Assembly: GCA_041398025.1 (NCBI GenBank)
Contig: JAWKVM010000036.1
Coordinates: 1-64,000, forward strand
Direction: 5' to 3'
Length of the DNA stretch: 64,000 nt
Source of the DNA: JANQPX01 sp041398025
GTDB taxonomy: Bacteria > Pseudomonadota > Alphaproteobacteria > Geminicoccales > Geminicoccaceae
The position numbers and the translations under genes were made by a program. A model generated the notes under the pieces. That model saw only the letters and a program-made list of their open reading frames with translations. It was not told the DNA's origin and made no database searches. Positions 1-8,531 of the stretch are shown here, piece by piece; the stretch's first letter is position 1, and each line of letters starts with the position of its first letter.

Positions 1-1691
1 TCCGGCATCTCCCAATCGGTTGTTGTCGCCCAACCACTTCCTGTGCCGAGGTACGTTTCTTTATGTACGGTGCTGCTGCCATCTTGCTCAGCGTAGAGAA
101 CGTCGGTTAAGCCGTCGCCGTTCACGTCAGCCAAACGATGCCCGTAATCGTAATTGCCGAAGGTAAAGGGAACTGAAATGGAAGCGTCATATGTCCATCC
201 GTTTCCATTGTTGAGAAAGACATTTTGATTGGTATCAGAGTGAACAATGTCGATAAGACCATCACCATTGACTTCCATGAAGCGAATACCATTGGGGCGT
301 TCATAGTACGTGTCGATGAAAACAACCGGCGAGAGCCATCTGCTGTCTTCCGTCCAGCCTGAGCCGGTGTTGATATATGCTTTGTTGATGTCGGTGCCGT
401 ATCGCCAGAGAATATCAGTCAGGCCATCGCCGTTCACATCAACCAGACGTGCGCCCATGTCCGGGCCTGCGCCCGACCAGCCATAGGTGACAAAGTATCC
501 GTATGAGGTGTCCGGTACGGGGATTGACCACGAAGAGCTTGACGCAAATCCATCTCCTTCGTTGAGGTAGACTTGCAGTATCTCGGTACTTGGCCCGCCA
601 TAGGAACGCAACCAGTCCGGCAAGCCATCTCCGTTAATATCCGCCAAACGCACGCCCAGATCAGCCCCGTTACTGTCATTGAACTCTGCGGGCACATTGT
701 ATCCGGTGACATTCCACGATTTGTTTATCGCCTCATAGGTAAAGTCTGTTGAGGGCAAGGTAACGGTCGCTCCACTCTCATTCTTTCCGCTCTCTGTTAC
801 TGCTGAAAGAAGTGATCGCACTCCGTTGCTGCTGGTTGTATAGTCAAGTTCATATTTCCGCTGCCAACTATCATTCACCTCCGTGCGGATTTCGCTGATG
901 CGATAGTTGGTGGTTACCCCAAATCCGGTGGCATAGGAAATGACATCATCACTTCGTGTCTCTCGATCAAAGTGAATATCAAACGGGCCGTCCGTGGTGC
1001 CGTTGCCGGTGTAGGTAATGGTGTCGGGATATATTTGTCCAGCGTTTTTGTAGTATGTATAGGTGATGTAGTTGTCGTTGGTATCGCGGGTTTCGTCGAT
1101 CATCCATTTGAAGATGTGCGTGCTGTCGTCGGGGTCATCTTGTCGGGTACTGGTACCATGACCGAATTGGTGCACAATTCCGTCTTTTTCGGTGACCGTC
1201 CACTGATCGTTTGAAAACTGATACTGGCGAAAAGAGCCGTTCTCGACCTTGGGGCGGTAGGTCGTGCTTGAGACTTTGACAAGCTCGCCATCAAGGGAGG
1301 AGGTGAAGAGCTCGGCATCGTAGAGATCAATGATGCCGGTGCGGTTGATCCGCGCAATGGAAGGGATGGAGAGTGACCAGCGATAGCCGACGAGGTTCTG
1401 ATCATTGCGATCCTGGTTGTTGTAGGTCAAGGCGACCGCAGGAGAGAGGCCCGCACGTCCCGGCGGAATGTCGATGTCGATGGTGTGGATCATCGCACCG
1501 CTTTTCTTGTCGGGATTGGGCAAGTTCGAACGAACGGAAAGATCGTCGTTGCGGATCGGAAGAAGATTAGCCGCTGCGGTGAACGGTGAGATGAATATGA
1601 AAAAAGCCAGCATCAAAACTGCTGGTACAACAAAAAACTTCTTGTATGCTTGTAATGCTTTGTTGGCATGAACCCCTTTTTTGCCTGACAT
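1..1691 (-). CDS. SpvB/VCBS-repeat protein, partial (runs off left edge)
   Basis: Reading the minus strand from an ATG at 1691 gives an uninterrupted frame of about 563 codons that leaves the window without a stop, so the gene is partial. The N-terminus has a basic stretch and a hydrophobic segment (residues about 20-42) that could be a signal or anchor. Residues about 70-110 match the start of the SpvB (Salmonella virulence plasmid 65 kDa B) family, with the motif PGRAGLSPAVALTYNNQ. Four FG-GAP/VCBS-type blades with the pattern D-x-NGDGL-x-D lie near residues 345, 416, 470 and 523. The family forms the shell of Tc/Rhs-type toxins or secreted wall-associated proteins; the C-terminus that would decide this is outside the window. 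The gene sits alone at the edge of the low-GC island. Family assignment is firm, function is inferred. Confidence 0.85.
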   Translation of the reverse strand, partial: MSGKKGVHANKALQAYKKFFVVPAVLMLAFFIFISPFTAAANLLPIRNDDLSVRSNLPNPDKKSGAMIHTIDIDIPPGRAGLSPAVALTYNNQDRNDQNLVGYRWSLSIPSIARINRTGIIDLYDAELFTSSLDGELVKVSSTTYRPKVENGSFRQYQFSNDQWTVTEKDGIVHQFGHGTSTRQDDPDDSTHIFKWMIDETRDTNDNYITYTYYKNAGQIYPDTITYTGNGTTDGPFDIHFDRETRSDDVISYATGFGVTTNYRISEIRTEVNDSWQRKYELDYTTSSNGVRSLLSAVTESGKNESGATVTLPSTDFTYEAINKSWNVTGYNVPAEFNDSNGADLGVRLADINGDGLPDWLRSYGGPSTEILQVYLNEGDGFASSSSWSIPVPDTSYGYFVTYGWSGAGPDMGARLVDVNGDGLTDILWRYGTDINKAYINTGSGWTEDSRWLSPVVFIDTYYERPNGIRFMEVNGDGLIDIVHSDTNQNVFLNNGNGWTYDASISVPFTFGNYDYGHRLADVNGDGLTDVLYAEQDGSSTVHKETYLGTGSGWATTTDWEMP

Positions 1692-1728
1692 GATATTTTT
1701 TTGTTAGATGAGTAACTCTCTTTTCATT

Positions 1729-1763
1729 CTATGCGTTACGCATAGTGCTGTGCAATGTGCACA
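1729..1763. promoter_or_regulatory. Two tandem palindromes upstream of the SpvB-like gene
   Basis: A 17-bp inverted repeat (CTATGCG-TTA-CGCATAG, 1729-1745) is followed by a 15-bp one (TGTGCA-ATG-TGCACA, 1749-1763). They lie 38-72 bases upstream of the ATG at 1691, where operators usually sit. The regulator is unknown; operator function is inferred from position and symmetry. Confidence 0.4.
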
Positions 1764-1853
1764 ACTTGAAGACGACTGATAACAACTGAGGTGGAGAAAC
1801 ACAAAGCCCACCGCCAGGAAGACCTTTCGGCCTCTACGGGAGTTTCCCCCTGT

Positions 1854-1898
1854 AACGTAAGCCACGCCCTGAACGATGGGTTTTTTGTGGCTTACGTT
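1854..1898 (+). terminator. Nested stem-loop with T-run
   Basis: A 12-bp perfect outer stem (AACGTAAGCCAC, 1854-1865, with its complement at 1887-1898) encloses an inner GCCC/GGG hairpin followed by TTTTTT. On the plus strand the inner hairpin plus T-run looks like an intrinsic terminator; the outer stem could allow switching. The rest of the 316-bp gap (1692-2007) shows no gene I can support. Confidence 0.5.
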
Positions 1899-2007
1899 TC
1901 TCGACCATGCCTCCCTTCAAAATTGATAAAGGCGAGGGTTAGGTCATTTATTATTCAGCTGTTCATACTATTATCGCACAATCACTAACAATCGCAAAAT
2001 AATTTAC

Positions 2008-3135
2008 TTACTGTGGAAGTTCTGTCATTTCTACGAGCGAAGCATTTTCTATACAGGCACGTGTCACGCCCATTTTTGTCGCTGACACGACGAACTCGCG
2101 TTCGGGTGATATGTCGAGAGATTCGTACCGACTGCATACGCGTTTTCGGTTATAGGGATCGTCGCCGAAGTCTACGTCGACACAATGTTGTGTTCCTCCT
2201 TCGTTCTGAATGTTTACCTTCGCACCAGGCTCTACAGAAAAGAGCGCTCCACGGTGACGAGCAAGATCAACACACGTACGTGCTGGCGAGGCAGCGGGGC
2301 TGCTTTCAGCTGGTTCCTCGGTCTTAGCTGTTCTCATGGCCGGCGAAGTGGAGATGGGAGCGTTTGCAACGGTGGCTTGACTGGGTGTGTTGCATTCTTG
2401 CTCACTTGAACAAAATCGGATGAATTCTAAGCCCTGGGCACAAACCCATCGTAGTCGGTAGTCATCCGACCGGGCACGAAGCCATGTCTTGGCTCCAATC
2501 GGAGGCGATGCCGCTCCGGTGCAAAGCTCAGTCTCAACATTGTTCAGACTTGTCCTTTGGCGAAGGCAAATCCAATCCGCACGGCCCACTGAGTCACGGG
2601 ATTTTCCCAGCACATTGAGAGTGAATTCATTTGTCCCAGGCGGTGCTTGCAATTCCGACCAAAGATCGTTGCTGACTGGCACCTTCTCCAACCCATGCGG
2701 ACAGAGCGGTTCGCGCTCGACTGTGGGACGAGTGTAGACCAGGCCTGCGTTTTCAACACATGCACGCGTTCTCCTTTTTTCCATTGGTGAGATGTGAAAA
2801 CGTGAGTTTGAGGGAAGATTCAAGGTCACCTTTCTATTGCAGATCTTCTCCTGCTGTTCAAAATTTTCTCCGAAGCTGACGATGGTGCAGTCCGTTGCGC
2901 CGCCTAAATTGTCGACGATGGCCTTTTGATCCTGGTCGACCTCAAAAAGCGCTGTCTGCGAAGCATGAAGATTGAAGCATGTCGGATATATCGACGTTTG
3001 CGAGGGATCGCTCGCCAATCTGATGTCCACCAGATGCTCGGCAATAAGTCGTTTCGTCTCATCGTACGGAGGCAATGCCAAGAATGATCCGAAGGCGACG
3101 AGTGTTGACAACACCCATAAAACTACGCGAAGCAA
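2008..3135 (-). CDS. Exported protein with duplicated cysteine-containing domain
   Basis: 375 residues from a TTG start at 3135, chosen because AGGAG lies 8 bases upstream. Residues 1-20 form a hydrophobic signal or anchor segment. Two copies of an approximately 80-residue domain are visible, at about 53-133 and 288-368. Both begin with C-x-(D/N)-L, contain a LF-x-V-(D/E) strand and a GG-x-x-x-C segment, and end with TRAC(I/V)ENA. Each carries four cysteines at matching positions, which suggests disulfides in the periplasm or outside. The middle region (about 135-285) has more cysteines and a possible third divergent module, then a Ser/Ala/Pro-rich linker. I do not recognise the family. It diverges from the membrane-protein gene at 3215. 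Confidence 0.75.
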   Translation of the reverse strand: MLRVVLWVLSTLVAFGSFLALPPYDETKRLIAEHLVDIRLASDPSQTSIYPTCFNLHASQTALFEVDQDQKAIVDNLGGATDCTIVSFGENFEQQEKICNRKVTLNLPSNSRFHISPMEKRRTRACVENAGLVYTRPTVEREPLCPHGLEKVPVSNDLWSELQAPPGTNEFTLNVLGKSRDSVGRADWICLRQRTSLNNVETELCTGAASPPIGAKTWLRARSDDYRLRWVCAQGLEFIRFCSSEQECNTPSQATVANAPISTSPAMRTAKTEEPAESSPAASPARTCVDLARHRGALFSVEPGAKVNIQNEGGTQHCVDVDFGDDPYNRKRVCSRYESLDISPEREFVVSATKMGVTRACIENASLVEMTELPQ

Positions 3136-3214
3136 GAGGTGTCTCCTAGGTCAGAAATACACGGCTTGGTCGTGTGCAAACATTTATGCCGCTGATACTA
3201 AAGAGGTTGCGAGA

Positions 3215-4039
3215 ATGATCTACATTCCGTCAAGTGCTCGATGGCTCGGAGTCGGGACGGCCGGGATTGTAGTAATGCTCGCTCTCTGGCTGCTGAATGA
3301 TGCAAGCAAGGCTTATGATATCTACTATTCATTCGCTCTTCATATGTATGGGTGGTATCCTGGCGCAATACTTATAACTATATGGCTGCTTTTTACATTC
3401 TCAATGGTCTGGTCGAAGCTCTTTCATATTGGCGCAGAACTTGACGATCATTTTGGTCATGGGGAGCTAGAATTTAGCGAGGTGATCGTAGGCAATGTAA
3501 ATACGCTGCTTATCGTCATTGGTGTTTTCACCGTGATAGCGAGCATGACGGGCGCTTCCTACACTGCGAGCGGCAGCATCATTGGTTTTATCATGCGCCT
3601 TCCGTATATCGTGGGCTTTGTCCTCCTCCCAGCTGCCCTCACCTATTATGTTGTTATGACCTGGCCCTATTGGGTTGCGGGACTAATCGCCGTTTTCACA
3701 AGGCATCCTGCGGCAAAACTCATTGAGGAATCAGTGAAGAAGGAGCGTCCAGATGAACAGCTCCTGGGTGAGCTTGCCGCAATCATGGAACGCCAAGATA
3801 TCGATGGCGACCGGGTTATGACCTTGCTGAAACAGGTCTCGCCAATACGTCAATATATATGGACGATACGCAATAAGAAACGGTTGAAGGAGGCGCTGCG
3901 TTTGCAGGCAGTTGTGAAGAGCAAATATGAAGCCGAACAAGCAGAGAGCCAGCTTGCCAGGGATGCGCTTCTGATGGAGCGAGAACGAAATATCAAGACC
4001 GGATATCAAAGCGATATAGGACGCGGTGGAGGACGGTAG
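3215..4039 (+). CDS. Multi-pass membrane protein with C-terminal coiled coil, unknown
   Basis: 274 residues from the ATG at 3215, which has AGAGG upstream; the frame is open further 5' but that part overlaps the divergent gene. Hydrophobic segments lie near residues 11-27, 46-66, 95-115 and 125-161 (the last long enough for two passes). From about 165 to 274 the protein is highly charged and helical, with a Q/E/K/R-rich stretch typical of a cytoplasmic coiled coil. The stop at 4037-4039 directly abuts the next ATG and is preceded by GGTGGAGGA, so the two genes are translationally coupled. No family recognised; first gene of a three-gene cluster. Confidence 0.75.
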   Translation: MIYIPSSARWLGVGTAGIVVMLALWLLNDASKAYDIYYSFALHMYGWYPGAILITIWLLFTFSMVWSKLFHIGAELDDHFGHGELEFSEVIVGNVNTLLIVIGVFTVIASMTGASYTASGSIIGFIMRLPYIVGFVLLPAALTYYVVMTWPYWVAGLIAVFTRHPAAKLIEESVKKERPDEQLLGELAAIMERQDIDGDRVMTLLKQVSPIRQYIWTIRNKKRLKEALRLQAVVKSKYEAEQAESQLARDALLMERERNIKTGYQSDIGRGGGR

Positions 4040-4744
4040 ATGGGAGATGAAACAACAAGAAAATCAAGACTCGTAGAGGGCGAGATCGTTAAGCCGATGG
4101 GAATGGACAGGGATGCCGTTCCTGCAACGCAAATACCACCCCGCGTTCCGCAAACCTGGGTATCGTCGTTCTTGCAGAAAATCAGCTTTGGCATGTACCG
4201 CCAGGTTATCGACACGGCGGCAGATGTCGAAGCTGCCAAGACGCGACTGACGAGAGAAATAGCTGAACATGACAAGGTTCGGCTTGAACGCGAGCGCACG
4301 AAAGATGCGCTCAACCATTCTCACGAATACATCACCTATGACCGAGCGGAACGAGAAGAGTTTGTTGACGAAGCCACGCATCGCCTGCGGATGAACAAGA
4401 GAAAGAGAGAGCGTGAATGGCTAGAGGAAGAGGATAAGCATGCTGCGTTTATGAGGGGTCACGGGGCTCAGGTCATAGTTGAGAGCGAAGCGCCCAAAGC
4501 AGACTTTTCCGATGCAAGCTCTGTGCGATCGGACAAGGTGCAGCAGGAAGAAAGCGCCGATACGGTTGCCGCTATGCAGCAGGAGCTCGATCAGAGCGTC
4601 ATGTCCGTAGCGAAAGATGCTGGAGGCATAGCAAATTTGGATGATGCGACGAAGGCGGACCTTCGGCAAAGGCTGCGAGGCTATGAGCAGGTGCTCAAAC
4701 GAATGGGCATTGATCCTGTTGGGAAGCTGAAGTTGCCATTTTGA
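4040..4744 (+). CDS. Hydrophilic coiled-coil protein, unknown
   Basis: 234 residues; the start ATG follows the previous stop with no gap and has a strong GGAGG site inside the upstream gene. No signal peptide and no membrane segment are visible. Residues about 65-140 are dense in E, K and R and should form a long helix or coiled coil, with an EREWLEEEDKHAAF segment. The C-terminal 60 residues form a second helical region. Coupling to a membrane protein that also ends in a charged helix suggests the two proteins interact in the cytoplasm; this is inference. No family recognised. Confidence 0.7.
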   Translation: MGDETTRKSRLVEGEIVKPMGMDRDAVPATQIPPRVPQTWVSSFLQKISFGMYRQVIDTAADVEAAKTRLTREIAEHDKVRLERERTKDALNHSHEYITYDRAEREEFVDEATHRLRMNKRKREREWLEEEDKHAAFMRGHGAQVIVESEAPKADFSDASSVRSDKVQQEESADTVAAMQQELDQSVMSVAKDAGGIANLDDATKADLRQRLRGYEQVLKRMGIDPVGKLKLPF

Positions 4745-4770
4745 GATACCTAATTCATCCGAGATAGAAT

Positions 4771-5379
4771 ATGGATTCGACAGTCATCGCCGCACTCATC
4801 TCAGCAGTCGCATCGGTTATTGTAGCGATCATCAGCAGCACAAGTCGCAAGAAAGAGGAAATCAAATCAACACACCCACCTGAAATTCCGAAGCGCAATC
4901 AGCGCATTTGGATGATGAGCAGTTCAGTCGTACTATTTTTGACTGTATTTTCCGCACTCTTCCTACATTGGGATCTTGCCGGCCTAAGTATGATCCTTGT
5001 CCCATTGGTGATCTTGATTCTTTCTGTGGCTTTCCCTATTAGGCCCTCGATCGCAGTTGCAGTTACCCTGTTTCTCTTCCCATTTGCATTCTTGGCAGAA
5101 CCCATTGGGAAGTGGCGACAAGGAATACCTTTCGATAACCATTTTGCCGTCGAGGCATTCGGATTCTACATAGCAGTCGCTTTCGGCACCTCTCTCATCG
5201 CTTGGCTCATCACGCGATGGCGCACGAGTTTTGAAGAGCCCACCCACGAAACAGAAGAACTGGGAAAGGTATCGCGATCGCTTTCAGAGCAGCTTTCCGA
5301 GCTCGACCGCCTGCATAGGGAGGGAGGCCTTTCTGACGACGAGTTTTCTCGTGCCAAGGAGAAACTTCTGACACAGTAG
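4771..5379 (+). CDS. Membrane protein with C-terminal SHOCT domain
   Basis: 202 residues. An N-terminal hydrophobic helix (about 5-22) is followed by a basic spacer and three to four further membrane segments between about 46 and 150. The last 32 residues (SEQLSELDRLHREGGLSDDE and following EF-x-x-AKEKLL) match the SHOCT short C-terminal domain, thought to mediate oligomerisation or binding of partners. It starts 26 bases after the coiled-coil gene and probably belongs to the same transcript. The upstream ribosome site (GAGATAG) is weak. The function of the whole protein is unknown. Confidence 0.75.
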   Translation: MDSTVIAALISAVASVIVAIISSTSRKKEEIKSTHPPEIPKRNQRIWMMSSSVVLFLTVFSALFLHWDLAGLSMILVPLVILILSVAFPIRPSIAVAVTLFLFPFAFLAEPIGKWRQGIPFDNHFAVEAFGFYIAVAFGTSLIAWLITRWRTSFEEPTHETEELGKVSRSLSEQLSELDRLHREGGLSDDEFSRAKEKLLTQ

Positions 5380-5471
5380 GCGATCCAAGCGCTCCCAAAT
5401 AGCGTCTTCTACGCTTGTGGCCAACGCTGCTGGTGTCGAGATAATCGACGCGCCCGTTACGTTCTGCAAGC

Positions 5472-8114
5472 TTAGAGGACAGGACGCATAGAAGTCAGTT
5501 TTTCAATCGGCGCGTGCAGCGGACTACCGAGTGTACTCATGTCCTCGTGGAAGCTGTTTGGCTCAACACCTTCGTCGGCGCGGAACTGCGACAAGGCAAC
5601 CGCCGGAACACTGCCAATATTGGCACGCGGCATAGCAAGCGGCACTGCCCCACCGACGTGTGCAGCAATCTCGACCCGCCGCCCAAGCTTATGGGTGTGA
5701 GTCGGCGCAAAGCGCGCGAGTATTGATTTTGCGATGCTCGTATGGTCGTAGATCTGGTTGAGAATTGCTCCGCGTTCGGTCCGTGGCGAGACGATGAAGG
5801 TAGGCGTACGCACACCCAGCATGTGCGGTCCATCGGCGTGGACCTTGGGCACTTCTCCAAGTCCTAGTCCTGCCGATTCTACGCTGCCTGGCGGCGGGAC
5901 ATGGTCGTAAAAACCGCCATGTTCGTCGTAGGTCACGATCAGCATCGTGTTGTCCCATCCTGGCGTCTGCGTCAGCGTATTGATAACATCCGCAACCAAC
6001 ACCTGCCCTGCGATCATGTCCGCCCCGCCAGGATGGTCGTCATTCGCCGCCTCGCCCGATGGAATATCCACGAAATTTGGATCGATAAAGGTTACGGGCG
6101 GTAGTCCTGCTGCCGCTTCGGCAGCAAAGTTTGCATAGGGCCGCACTCGCCCCGTATCAAGCCTAAAGCGGTTGAACATGCGCAGGAACGCAACATCGTG
6201 CTCGTAGTAGCGCCAATTGACATCCACTTCATCGAGCACGTCGAACAACAATTTGTCATCCAGATAGCCGATATCTTCCCTTGGGAGATCGGTGTTACGC
6301 AAGAACGGCGTGTGCCCGGTTAGCGTGCACATCCTATTCGGCCATGTCGGACCTGGATGAGCGGCAAACCAATGAGTGCAGACCGCGAATTCCCGCACGA
6401 GGAAGTCATAGACTGGTAGCTGTCCAGCAACATGATAGGCCATTATCGACCGTGCATCCGCTGGAATGCCGTCGTGCAAAAGCTTGTCGCGGAAAGTCTG
6501 CCCGAAGCCGGTCATTTGCCCTTCAGCAATCTGCGCCATTACAGCGTCGAAATCATGAGGCGGGCTTGGGAAAAAGTGGGTGTGAGGCATGACGGTTGAT
6601 ATTGCGTCTCCAATACCCTGTATCGTGTTCGTTGCGTCACCGCTCAAACCCTCATAGAGAGGATCGCCCCCATGGGCGGGATGGGTTAAATAGCCAAGTA
6701 GGTGGTCGTAGGACCGGTTTTCCATCATCAGGACCACAATGTGATTTATTCGTTGTAGCGCCTCCATCTCCTCGGCTGGTTGTGGTCCGTCGATCGGCTC
6801 GGGGTTCGCCATCGGTCCAGGTTCGGGGATATTCGGCACCAACGGTTCGTGAGTGAAATCTGGGCCCGTAATCACCTGCCAGTTGCCTTCCTTCAGGCGA
6901 AGTCCAGCGAAGGCGCGATCGCGGTCTGCAATATGGTTCAGTCCCAGCTGGAAATACTCTGACAATGAGAATCGCATACCCCTTAACACATCGTTGATTC
7001 CCTCGGTCACATTCTTCCGAACCTTGAAAACTTCGTCGACCGCCTCGGCAACCGTATCATCGAAATCCAGATCCATTTCGAAGTCAGTATCAGCGAGGAT
7101 GTAGGGATATAGCCACTTTTCGACGGCGACGGTGGTCGGATTGAACTCGGGAAGAGACTGAGCCAGCGTCAATCTCAGACGAAAGCGAAGGCCGGTCAGG
7201 TCTACATCGCCAATGATCGGCAGATTCCGCAGTTCAATGCCCTGATCCTCGAACTCAATCTGAATCCCAATCCTGGGGAAAGGACCGCGCCCGTCACTCG
7301 ACAGTCCCTCGTCCAAAGCAACACTCACCCCCTTGAAATTGATGTCGTCGAACACGGCATGTCCGGTGTCGAAGAAGATGTGCTGTCTTCCAATGACGGC
7401 CGCCGCCTCACTTGAGAACGTGATCACTACGGTCGATCCATGAAGGCGAGCCGATTCAATTAGGCCTTGCGCCGTCTGCCGAAGGAGCTTTTCCAGGAGG
7501 TCATGATCGATGGTCGTGACGCGATAGGATTCCCTGTCAGGATAAAGCACCCTGCCAAAAATGATCTGTGCATGGATAGAGATGTTCTCAAGCACTAATT
7601 CCCAAGGGTGCGGCGCGAAACCCTCTGGGACCAGGGGAAGATTCGCGACCGCAAAGGACACAGCTTCCGCAAGGACTTCTCGCGTGAAAAGCGTGTCCAT
7701 GATGGCTGGCGCGTTCTGTCTCGGTCGCCGCAGGGTCATGCGGATCGTCGGCACCGGATCTGGTGGGATGTTATTGGGATCGTGATCCTTCGAAATTGAA
7801 GCCGCCGTGACCGGTTCGGCCAGCATTTCCGAGATGTCGATAGACGGTGGAACCGGCCGCCCTATTTCTGCCAGTGCAAGTCTTTCGTCTTCACTCAGTG
7901 GCGAATCGGCAAGGCGCTGTTCTAACAGCTCACGCGCATTGTCCATAGGCTGGTTCGTAGTACCAATAATGACATCCGCGGGCGCACGCTGACTATGGGC
8001 GGCCGCCAATGCTGGTCCGTGATCGGGGAAAAAGCTGATCGTCCATCTATCGCCAGGAGCAAGGACATCCCATTCTTTCTTAACGCGAGAATAGGTAATC
8101 CGTTCAGCATCCAT
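5472..8114 (-). CDS. Phosphoesterase / phospholipase C family protein with large N-terminal extension
   Basis: 880 residues from the ATG at 8114, preferred over an in-frame start 11 codons upstream because GGGGAGG lies 6-7 bases before it. The C-terminal half (from about 455) is a PF04185 phosphoesterase of the alkaline-phosphatase superfamily. It shows HIVVLMMENRSYDHLLGYL with the nucleophile region near residue 465, then HPGPTWPNRM, and the metal-site motif TYDEHGGFYDHVPPP near 730. Relatives are phospholipases C and acid phosphatases. Known members normally begin close to the MMENRS motif with a Tat or Sec signal; here about 440 extra residues precede it and no signal peptide is seen. That N-terminal half is rich in beta-type sequence and I cannot assign it. 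Substrate unknown. Confidence 0.85.
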   Translation of the reverse strand: MDAERITYSRVKKEWDVLAPGDRWTISFFPDHGPALAAAHSQRAPADVIIGTTNQPMDNARELLEQRLADSPLSEDERLALAEIGRPVPPSIDISEMLAEPVTAASISKDHDPNNIPPDPVPTIRMTLRRPRQNAPAIMDTLFTREVLAEAVSFAVANLPLVPEGFAPHPWELVLENISIHAQIIFGRVLYPDRESYRVTTIDHDLLEKLLRQTAQGLIESARLHGSTVVITFSSEAAAVIGRQHIFFDTGHAVFDDINFKGVSVALDEGLSSDGRGPFPRIGIQIEFEDQGIELRNLPIIGDVDLTGLRFRLRLTLAQSLPEFNPTTVAVEKWLYPYILADTDFEMDLDFDDTVAEAVDEVFKVRKNVTEGINDVLRGMRFSLSEYFQLGLNHIADRDRAFAGLRLKEGNWQVITGPDFTHEPLVPNIPEPGPMANPEPIDGPQPAEEMEALQRINHIVVLMMENRSYDHLLGYLTHPAHGGDPLYEGLSGDATNTIQGIGDAISTVMPHTHFFPSPPHDFDAVMAQIAEGQMTGFGQTFRDKLLHDGIPADARSIMAYHVAGQLPVYDFLVREFAVCTHWFAAHPGPTWPNRMCTLTGHTPFLRNTDLPREDIGYLDDKLLFDVLDEVDVNWRYYEHDVAFLRMFNRFRLDTGRVRPYANFAAEAAAGLPPVTFIDPNFVDIPSGEAANDDHPGGADMIAGQVLVADVINTLTQTPGWDNTMLIVTYDEHGGFYDHVPPPGSVESAGLGLGEVPKVHADGPHMLGVRTPTFIVSPRTERGAILNQIYDHTSIAKSILARFAPTHTHKLGRRVEIAAHVGGAVPLAMPRANIGSVPAVALSQFRADEGVEPNSFHEDMSTLGSPLHAPIEKLTSMRPVL

Positions 8115-8531
8115 CGGAACCTCCCCAAAGGGAACGACCGACGTCACTTCGCCTGCTCGTGGCCCATTGCGCCGGCCCTGTAAGATGGTGTGACCTCAAG
8201 TGACGCGTGCGCTTTGCATTCCTGCACTCAGACGCACAGGTATGGCTTGAGAAATCTTCACCAACCAGATTCGACCAATTATCGCTTTTGGCGGAGCGGT
8301 GGCCTCCAACCTTTGCACATGCAATTATCATAAGTTTGGCCCATAGCATGAACCCTGGAAAGGTATGAGGCAAGTTAAAATGGCATGCCCTAGTTGGAGC
8401 TCACTACTTTGTAGTTATAGTCGTGCCAAACTTCCAGCACCTTATGTACACAAGAACTCATGCGGTCAGAATAGCATCACCAAGAGACCTTATCATTGAT
8501 ACATCGACTACACCTTCTGGGAACGCGGCGG
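8115..8531. other. Gap without a supported gene
   Basis: About 417 bases between two leftward genes. I see no convincing coding frame, RNA or mobile element. The stretch next to 8115 holds the ribosome site of the phosphoesterase gene and presumably its promoter. Confidence 0.5.
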
